Below, in pieces: positions 32,250-37,411 of a stretch of 37,411 nt of DNA; the first letter of the stretch is position 1; the number at the start of each line of letters is the position of its first letter. The position numbers were made by a program, and so were the translations under genes. The DNA is from CAZYJR01 sp964647905 (GTDB lineage: Bacteria; Desulfobacterota; DSM-4660; Desulfatiglandales; HGW-15). The stretch is from positions 1 to 37,411 of the forward strand of contig CAZYJR010000039.1 in NCBI GenBank assembly GCA_964647905.1. Direction: 5' to 3'. The notes beneath the pieces were generated by a model. That model searched no databases. It saw nothing but the letters and a program-made list of their open reading frames with translations, and was not told the DNA's origin.

Positions 32250-33028
32250 CTCTGATACCCCTTGGCCGACTCCTCGGAGCGAACGCCCATATAAAACTCC
32301 TGTACGTCCTGGTCTTCCAGCAGGTCCCTTGACCGCCCCTTCATCACGAACCGCCCGTTCTCCAGGATGAGACCGTATCGGGAGACTGAAAGGGCCATGC
32401 GGGCGTTTTGTTCCACCAGGAGTATGGTGACTCCCTCCCGGTTGATGGCGGTTATTATCCGGAAGATGTCCTTTACCAGTATGGGGCTCAGCCCCAGGCT
32501 GGGTTCGTCCAGCAGCAGGAGCTGCGGGCTGCTCATCAAGGCCCTGCCGATGGCCAGCATCTGCTGCTCGCCGCCGCTCAGGGTCCCGGCCCACTGGTTC
32601 TCCCGGCCCTTGAGCACGGGAAAGTAGTCGTATATCCGCTCGAAGTCCTCCCTTACCCTTATCCAGTCCTTTCGGGTGTAGGCGCCCATCAGGAGATTCT
32701 CCCGGGTGGTGAGCTCCTCGAATACCTCCCGGCCCTCGGGGACGTATGAGAGGCCCATTCGTACGATGTCCTCGGTGTCTCTCCCGTCTATGCGCTCCCC
32801 CCCGTACTCTATGGTGCCCTTGTCCGGCTGGTCTTCTATCAAGCCCATCACCGTCTTCAGGATGGTGGACTTGCCCGCCCCGTTGTTGCCCAGTATGGTG
32901 GTTATCGCGCCCTTCTCCACTGAAAGGGAGACCCCCCTCAAGGCGTAGATCAGGTCGTAGTAAGTCTCTATGTTCTTGATCTCGAGCAGGCCCTCGCCGC
33001 CCGATTCGGCCCGCGGAAAGGAGCTCAT
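32222..33028 (-). CDS. livF: Branched-chain amino acid-type ABC transporter ATP-binding protein
   Basis: The 268-residue ATPase has Walker A GNNGAGKST, signature LSGGEQQMLAIGRALM, Walker B LLLLDEPSLGL and the H-loop position replaced by LLVEQNA, all typical of LivF. The N-terminal LLEIKNIETYYDLIYALRGVS is also LivF-like. ATG at 33028 overlaps the livG stop by four bases (ATGA). The C-terminus is extended by a basic tail (KRKKRWR) that overlaps the ligase start. It energises uptake together with LivG. Confidence 0.94.
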   Translation of the reverse strand: MSSFPRAESGGEGLLEIKNIETYYDLIYALRGVSLSVEKGAITTILGNNGAGKSTILKTVMGLIEDQPDKGTIEYGGERIDGRDTEDIVRMGLSYVPEGREVFEELTTRENLLMGAYTRKDWIRVREDFERIYDYFPVLKGRENQWAGTLSGGEQQMLAIGRALMSSPQLLLLDEPSLGLSPILVKDIFRIITAINREGVTILLVEQNARMALSVSRYGLILENGRFVMKGRSRDLLEDQDVQEFYMGVRSEESAKGYQRWKRKKRWR

Positions 33029-33834
33029 AGGTCCACTCCGGGAGCCGGGGGTCCTACGGCCGGCTCTTCCTCCCCCAGGTACGCCTTGAGGACATCCGGG
33101 TGGCTCCTGACCTCCACGGGGGTCCCCTCGGTTATGGGCCTGCCGAAGTTGACGGCCAGGACCCTCTCGGAGATATCCATCACCATTTTCATATCGTGTT
33201 CTATGAGCAGGATGGTGATACCGAGCTCGTCCTGGATGTCCTTGATCCAGAAGATCATGTCCTGCTTTTCCTCCGAGTTCATGCCCGCGCAAGGCTCGTC
33301 CAGGAGCAGTAGCTCGGGCTCCATGGCAAGGGCCCTTCCCAGCTCGACCCTCTTCTGGATCCCGTAGGGAAGGGCCCCTACGAACTTGTCCCTGACCGAC
33401 TGGAGATCAAGGAAATCGATGATCTCCTCCACCCGCGCCCTATGGGACCTCTCCTCCCGGCCGGCAAAGGACCGCTTCCCCCACATTCCGGCCCCCCTGA
33501 AAAGCCCGGTCCTAATGTGCCTGTGCCGGCCGAGCATGAGATTCTCCATGGTGTTCATGTGGTCGAACAGCTCGATGTTCTGGAAAGTCCGCGCGATGCC
33601 CAGGCGCGCCACCCTGTCCGGCCGGCCGCCTTGGATCTCGAGGCCCTTGAAGGAGATCCTGCCCTCCCGGGGCTTGTAAATACCGTTTATGCAGTTGAAA
33701 AGCGTGGTCTTACCCGCCCCGTTGGGTCCGATTACGGCGAATACGGCCCCCTGGGGGACCTCCATGTTTATCTCCCTCAGGGCCTCGAGCCCGCCGAAAG
33801 ACATTGAAAGGTCTTGTATCTCGAGCAATGACAA
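33025..33834 (-). CDS. livG: Branched-chain amino acid-type ABC transporter ATP-binding protein
   Basis: The 269-residue ATPase has Walker A GPNGAGKTT, ARTFQNIELFDHMNTMENLM, PYGIQKRVELGRALAM in place of the usual LSGGQQ, Walker B LLLLDEPCAGM and LLIEHDMKMVM, the LivG pattern. The start is probably TTG at 33834: it gives MSLLEIQDLSMSFGG, aligns with the family N-terminus and has GGAG eight to nine bases upstream, while no ATG is available. It starts 20 bases after livK ends and overlaps livF by four bases. Confidence 0.92.
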   Translation of the reverse strand: MSLLEIQDLSMSFGGLEALREINMEVPQGAVFAVIGPNGAGKTTLFNCINGIYKPREGRISFKGLEIQGGRPDRVARLGIARTFQNIELFDHMNTMENLMLGRHRHIRTGLFRGAGMWGKRSFAGREERSHRARVEEIIDFLDLQSVRDKFVGALPYGIQKRVELGRALAMEPELLLLDEPCAGMNSEEKQDMIFWIKDIQDELGITILLIEHDMKMVMDISERVLAVNFGRPITEGTPVEVRSHPDVLKAYLGEEEPAVGPPAPGVDL

Positions 33835-33853
33835 AAGGACTCGCTCCAAAGGG

Positions 33854-35056
33854 TTACGGGTAATCGAACCGGGTCCAGTCGGTGAGCTTCTTGGCCGAGC
33901 CGTCCTCAAGGCACTGGACCAGATAAGTCTCCTTCACCCCTTGCCTGGATTCATACGGCCGGTCGGGGTCCAGCGGGGCGTAGCTCACCTCGCCGGATAT
34001 GCCCCGGAAGCCGCTCATGCCCTCCAGGACCGATACCAGCTTTTCCCTGGTCAAGTCCTCCCCGCACCTGCGGATGCCCTCCACCAGGGGCTCGGCGAAC
34101 AGCATGCCCGCATAGAAGAAGAGGCCCCATCGCTCGTCCTTTGCAGCGAACTTGCCGTAGGCCTCCTCGCGGTACTTCTTGAGCAGCGGGCTGTCCGAGT
34201 CGGGGAGCTCGCCGAAGGTGGCGGCGATCACGCCCTTCCACAGGCCCTTGCTGATGTGCATCATCAGGGGGAAGTCCGAGCAGGTGCTGGTGCTCATCCA
34301 CTGGGGTGAGAACTGCATTGCCTGGGCGGTGCCAACCAGGCGCACCGCGTGGGTGGGAGTGACCCAAAGGAGCACCACGTCCGGGTCCGCCTTCTTGAGG
34401 GCCATTATATGGGGCTTCATGTCCGTATCGGTGAGCTCCAAGGGCACCTCGGCGGCCAGGTCGAGGCCGAACCGCTCCAGCTCCGCCTTCGCCCCTTTGA
34501 CGCCGTTCTTGCCGTAGCCGTCGTTCTGATAGATTATGGCGATCTTCTTCTTGCCTAGCTCCTCCACCGCGTACCTGCAGAGCGCCTTGGCCTCTATGTA
34601 ATAGAGGGGGTAGACGGCAAAGAGGTGCTTTTCCGGCGGGTTGATCCAGTGGATGGACCCCGCCGCCGGCCCCACCCAAGGGATACCGCGCTCCATCAGG
34701 TAGTCCTTGACCGCCAGCCCGCACGTAGTACCCACCCCGGAGACCCAGGCGAACATCCCGATCCCTTCCTGGAGCTCCTTCACCCCGGCCTTGGTCTTGG
34801 CCGGATTGTAGGCGTCGTCGAACATGTGATGGACGAGCTTGCGGCCGTGTATGCCGCCCTCGGCGTTGATCATCTTGAAATAGGCGTCGGTTCCGCGGGC
34901 CACAGCCCCCCAGGGGGCCGCAGGGCCGGTCTGGGGGCCCCATTGGCCGATGTGGATCTCGGTGTCGGTCACGCCTTCCTCGGCCCATATACCGGAAACC
35001 GGCACCAGTACCAGGGCCGCCAGTGCGGCCAGCACCACCAAAACTCTCTTCTTCAT
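33854..35056 (-). CDS. livK: LivK-type periplasmic substrate-binding protein
   Basis: The 400-residue protein has a signal peptide with predicted cleavage after GIWA (residue 25). A type I periplasmic binding fold follows: EIHIGQWGPQTGPAAPWG, YFKMINAEGGIHGRKL, KKIAIIYQNDGYGKNG and ADPDVVLLW. The family binds branched-chain amino acids, amides, urea or aromatic and other carboxylates, so the ligand is open. GGGAGGAGG precedes the ATG. The gene lies in the middle of the operon, between livH and livG. Confidence 0.9.
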   Translation of the reverse strand: MKKRVLVVLAALAALVLVPVSGIWAEEGVTDTEIHIGQWGPQTGPAAPWGAVARGTDAYFKMINAEGGIHGRKLVHHMFDDAYNPAKTKAGVKELQEGIGMFAWVSGVGTTCGLAVKDYLMERGIPWVGPAAGSIHWINPPEKHLFAVYPLYYIEAKALCRYAVEELGKKKIAIIYQNDGYGKNGVKGAKAELERFGLDLAAEVPLELTDTDMKPHIMALKKADPDVVLLWVTPTHAVRLVGTAQAMQFSPQWMSTSTCSDFPLMMHISKGLWKGVIAATFGELPDSDSPLLKKYREEAYGKFAAKDERWGLFFYAGMLFAEPLVEGIRRCGEDLTREKLVSVLEGMSGFRGISGEVSYAPLDPDRPYESRQGVKETYLVQCLEDGSAKKLTDWTRFDYP

Positions 35057-35086
35057 AGCGCCCTCCTCCCATAAAGGTTGAACGTT

Positions 35087-35962
35087 CTAGACCTTCTTTA
35101 CGTAGTGACGGGCGAAAAGCCCGCTCGGTCTCACGCACAGGGCTATGACGATGACCGCAAAGGCCACCACTGACTTGAACTCGATGGAGACGTATCCGCC
35201 GAAGAGGTTCTCGACGATGCCCAGGAGGTAAGCCCCCACGACCGCTCCCGGGAGCGACGTCATACCGCCCAGGACCGCTGCTGCGAATCCCTTGAGCAGC
35301 GGGTCCCACATCATATAGGGCTGCATGATGGTGGGTGCTATCAGAAGCCCGGCCAGGCAGCCCACCACCGATGAGATCCCCCATGTGGTCATGAGTATAC
35401 GGTTGGTTCGTATCCCCATCAGGCGCGCGGCCGTGTTATTCTGCTGGGTGGCCTTCATTGCCACGCCCAGCTTGGAGTACCTGAGGAACAAGAATAGAAT
35501 CAGCATGACGCCGAGGGCGACAACCAAGGTCAAGACCTCCAGGGCGCTCACGTAGATACCGCCCATGGCGACGCTCTGGTAGGGCGAGATGGGGAAGGGC
35601 ATTGTCTTGGGGTCCGCCCCGAACTTCCATGAAACGATGCCCATGAGAATCATCTCCAGGCCCAGGGTGATGATGATCATGCCGAGCACCGTGGGCTCCT
35701 TGGCCCGCCTGAGGACCGCGAACTCCAGGAAGCAGCCCAGGACCGCTGCAAAGGCAAGGGCGCCCGGGAAGGCCACGTAATAGGGAAAGCCGTGATACTC
35801 CAGGACCATGTAGGTGAGGAACGTGGAGAGCAGTGCCATTTCACCCTGGGCGAAGTTCAGCACCTCCGAGGTCTTGTATATCAGGACCATGGCGAGCCCC
35901 ATAAGGGCGTAGGTGCTCCCCACCGCGATCCCGCTTGCCGTCATTTGAAGGAAGTCGAGCAT
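35087..35962 (-). CDS. livH: LivH-type ABC transporter permease
   Basis: The 291-residue protein has about eight hydrophobic helices. It shows the LivH pattern: SGIAVGSTYALMGLAMVLIYKTSEVLNFAQGEMALL at the N-terminus, AMKATQQNNTAARLMGI in the cytoplasmic coupling loop and GFAAAVLGGMTSLPGAVVGAYLLGI near the end. With LivM it forms the inner-membrane channel. It begins six bases after the livM stop. Confidence 0.94.
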   Translation of the reverse strand: MLDFLQMTASGIAVGSTYALMGLAMVLIYKTSEVLNFAQGEMALLSTFLTYMVLEYHGFPYYVAFPGALAFAAVLGCFLEFAVLRRAKEPTVLGMIIITLGLEMILMGIVSWKFGADPKTMPFPISPYQSVAMGGIYVSALEVLTLVVALGVMLILFLFLRYSKLGVAMKATQQNNTAARLMGIRTNRILMTTWGISSVVGCLAGLLIAPTIMQPYMMWDPLLKGFAAAVLGGMTSLPGAVVGAYLLGIVENLFGGYVSIEFKSVVAFAVIVIALCVRPSGLFARHYVKKV

Positions 35963-35968
35963 ATCCTC

Positions 35969-37018
35969 TCAAAAGGGCCAGGTCTTCCAGTACTTCTTGG
36001 TCCGGATCCAGAAGCCGAAGATGCCCAGGGGTTCGAAGATCATGATCAGCACCATTATCAGGCCGAACACTATGAACTGGATGTTGCTCACGCCGGTAAT
36101 GGAAAACCAGGTCTTGGAAAGGGCGTGGAGCCATTCGCCCACATAGGGAATGCTCAGGATGTTCCTCAACTGGAGATCCATCCAGCTCAGCACGCAGGCC
36201 CCGGCTATGGACCCCAGGATGGATCCCAAGCCACCCACCACCACCATGGCCAGGAACATAATGGACATGAGCATGGTGAAGACCTCCGGCTCTATGAAGC
36301 GCAGCACAAAGGCATAGAGGCCCCCGGCCACTCCGGTATAGAAGGCGCTGAGGGCAAAGGCCAGGGTCTTGTAATAGGTGAGATCCACGCCCATGGCCTC
36401 CGCGGCTATGTCCGCGTCCCTGATGGCGATGAAGGCGCGCCCCACCTTGGTCTTTATGATGTTTCCGGCGGCCAGGGTGAGGAGCACGGTCACGGTGACC
36501 GCCAGGTAGTAGAAGGAGCGGTCCGTATCCACGTGCCAGGGCCCGATGACGAGATCCGGTGCGTGGAGTCCCTGGCGGCCTCCGAGCAGTTCTATACGCC
36601 CGATCACCTTGGTTATGCTCAGCCCGAAGCCCAGGGTGGCGATGGCCAGGTACGGCCCTTCCAGGCGGAGCGCCGGGAGGCCCAGCAGGAAGCCGAAAAG
36701 GGCGGCCACCAGGGCGGCGGCGGCCAAGGCCAAGAGAAAGGGCAGGTGGAGCTCGGACATCATTATGATGGTGCCGTAGGCCCCTATGGCGAAGAAGCCC
36801 GCGTGGCCCAGGGAGATCTGGCCGGTGTATCCCACGAGGAGGTTCAGCCCTATGGCCACGATCACGTTGATGGCCATGTAGTTGGCCAGATATACGTAAT
36901 AGTTCTTGAAAAGAAAGGGGAATGCGGCCAGGAAGACAATGAGGGCGGCGAACCAGAAGACCACCACCCCGGATGTGAAGAGCCGGACGTCTTCGTAGTA
37001 ATCCCGCTTCATGTCCAT
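35969..37018 (-). CDS. livM: LivM-type ABC transporter permease
   Basis: The 349-residue protein has about nine or ten membrane helices. It shows the LivM motifs VAIGLNLLVGYTGQISLGHAGFFAIGAY, the coupling loop GRAFIAIRDADIAAEAMGVDLTYYK and FLAMVVVGGLGSILGSIAGA. It is the first liv gene in the minus-strand run. ATG at 37018 has GGAG seven bases upstream; a second ATG two codons later is possible. It lies 54 bases downstream of the DUF1992 gene and could be co-transcribed with it, though no promoter is evident in the gap. Confidence 0.94.
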   Translation of the reverse strand: MDMKRDYYEDVRLFTSGVVVFWFAALIVFLAAFPFLFKNYYVYLANYMAINVIVAIGLNLLVGYTGQISLGHAGFFAIGAYGTIIMMSELHLPFLLALAAAALVAALFGFLLGLPALRLEGPYLAIATLGFGLSITKVIGRIELLGGRQGLHAPDLVIGPWHVDTDRSFYYLAVTVTVLLTLAAGNIIKTKVGRAFIAIRDADIAAEAMGVDLTYYKTLAFALSAFYTGVAGGLYAFVLRFIEPEVFTMLMSIMFLAMVVVGGLGSILGSIAGACVLSWMDLQLRNILSIPYVGEWLHALSKTWFSITGVSNIQFIVFGLIMVLIMIFEPLGIFGFWIRTKKYWKTWPF

Positions 37019-37072
37019 GGGGGGACTCCGGTCTTGGAGAAACGCGACCTATTGGCCCGCCGCGGCGGGCCG

Positions 37073-37411
37073 TCACTTCCGCCCGAACTTGTCAACCAGC
37101 TTCTTGTAATATATCTCGTTCTCTTCGAACAGGGGGGAGCCGCGCCCCATGGCGTTCAGCTTCATGATCTTGTAGTTTATCCTCCTCATCTGGAGGTACT
37201 TTTCCCGCTCGTCCGGGATGGAATCCAGCATATCCTGCATCTGCCTTATCTCGCGCCTGAGCTGGAGCTCCGGGGGGAGGCAGTCGGCGTTTCTGAGGAT
37301 CTTGTAGGCCAGGCGCAAGTCCTCGGGGACATGGCTGTCGTCCTCGAAGCGCAGGGGCCTCCCCCGGCCGGGCAGGTTGTCGAACTCCCCCTTTTGCTGG
37401 GCCTCTTGTAT
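37073..37411 (-). CDS. DUF1992 (DnaJ-homologue subfamily C28-type) protein, 5' end outside the window
   Basis: The visible 112 C-terminal residues contain IQEAQQKGEFDNLPGRGRPL at the window edge, then VPEDLRLAYKILRNADCLPPE and a charged helical segment. This is the conserved DUF1992 domain pattern, with the N-terminus cut off at 37411. The frame is open to the edge, so the ATG-like start at 37318 is internal. Family function is unknown. It is the upstream neighbour of the liv operon on the same strand. Confidence 0.85.
   Translation of the reverse strand: MQEAQQKGEFDNLPGRGRPLRFEDDSHVPEDLRLAYKILRNADCLPPELQLRREIRQMQDMLDSIPDEREKYLQMRRINYKIMKLNAMGRGSPLFEENEIYYKKLVDKFGRK

Noticed and set aside
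32250..32594. Extended start of the acyl-CoA ligase at 32594
   Set aside because: The extension lies wholly within livF and translates to unlike sequence; the ATG at 32249 has a good ribosome binding site.

Overview
The window is a G+C-rich stretch of a Gram-negative bacterial scaffold. Several features point to a deltaproteobacterial (Desulfobacterota-like) lineage: gcvPA/gcvPB encoded as separate subunits, a DUF1318 lipoprotein beside a YdbH/AsmA-like protein, a PyrK/PyrD pair, a liv transporter operon ending in an acyl-CoA ligase, and AATCGN-type hexamer repeats in a leader. This placement is an inference from gene content; no marker gene was compared. A run of exactly 100 N (8256-8355) marks a scaffold gap, so the sequence is probably a draft or metagenome assembly.

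Region 1 (1-5.1 kb): a perfect 227-bp tandem repeat leads into gcvH-gcvPA-gcvPB (glycine cleavage H and P proteins). gdhA (glutamate dehydrogenase) converges on gcvPB. Region 2 (5.1-17.8 kb, all minus strand): asnB, a lipoprotein aminopeptidase, a YdbH-like intermembrane protein, a YnbE/YdbL-like lipoprotein, a GAF-ANTAR regulator, an FMN-dependent glutamate-synthase-like protein, then, after the gap, a double-receiver/PEP-synthase-like protein and gdhA. Much of this block concerns ammonia, glutamate, glutamine or asparagine.

The most interesting signal lies between the GAF-ANTAR gene and the glutamate-synthase-like gene. A sigma70-type promoter there produces a leader of about 128 nt with two adjacent hexaloop hairpins. 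The second has the ANTAR signature loop (A at position 1, G at position 4), and its 3' arm overlaps the 5' arm of an intrinsic terminator. This is the layout expected of ANTAR-controlled antitermination, with the regulator encoded directly upstream of its likely target.

Region 3 (18.0-23.3 kb): a DUF6901-like protein, an MBL-fold hydrolase, a CobU-like protein with a C-terminal extension, and convergently a class III cyclase/TPR membrane protein containing a retroviral-type CCHC zinc knuckle. Region 4 (23.2-24.5 kb): tRNA-Ala(GGC), an A+T-rich hicBA toxin-antitoxin pair, and tRNA-Leu(CAA). Region 5 (24.5-30.4 kb): an EamA transporter, a large intergenic palindrome, a ClC channel with CBS domains, a rhomboid protease, a YdjM-like membrane protein, and pyrK-pyrD. 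Region 6 (30.4-37.4 kb, minus strand): a DUF1992 gene cut by the window edge, then livM-livH-livK-livG-livF and an acyl-CoA ligase, probably a carboxylate or branched-chain amino acid uptake and activation operon.
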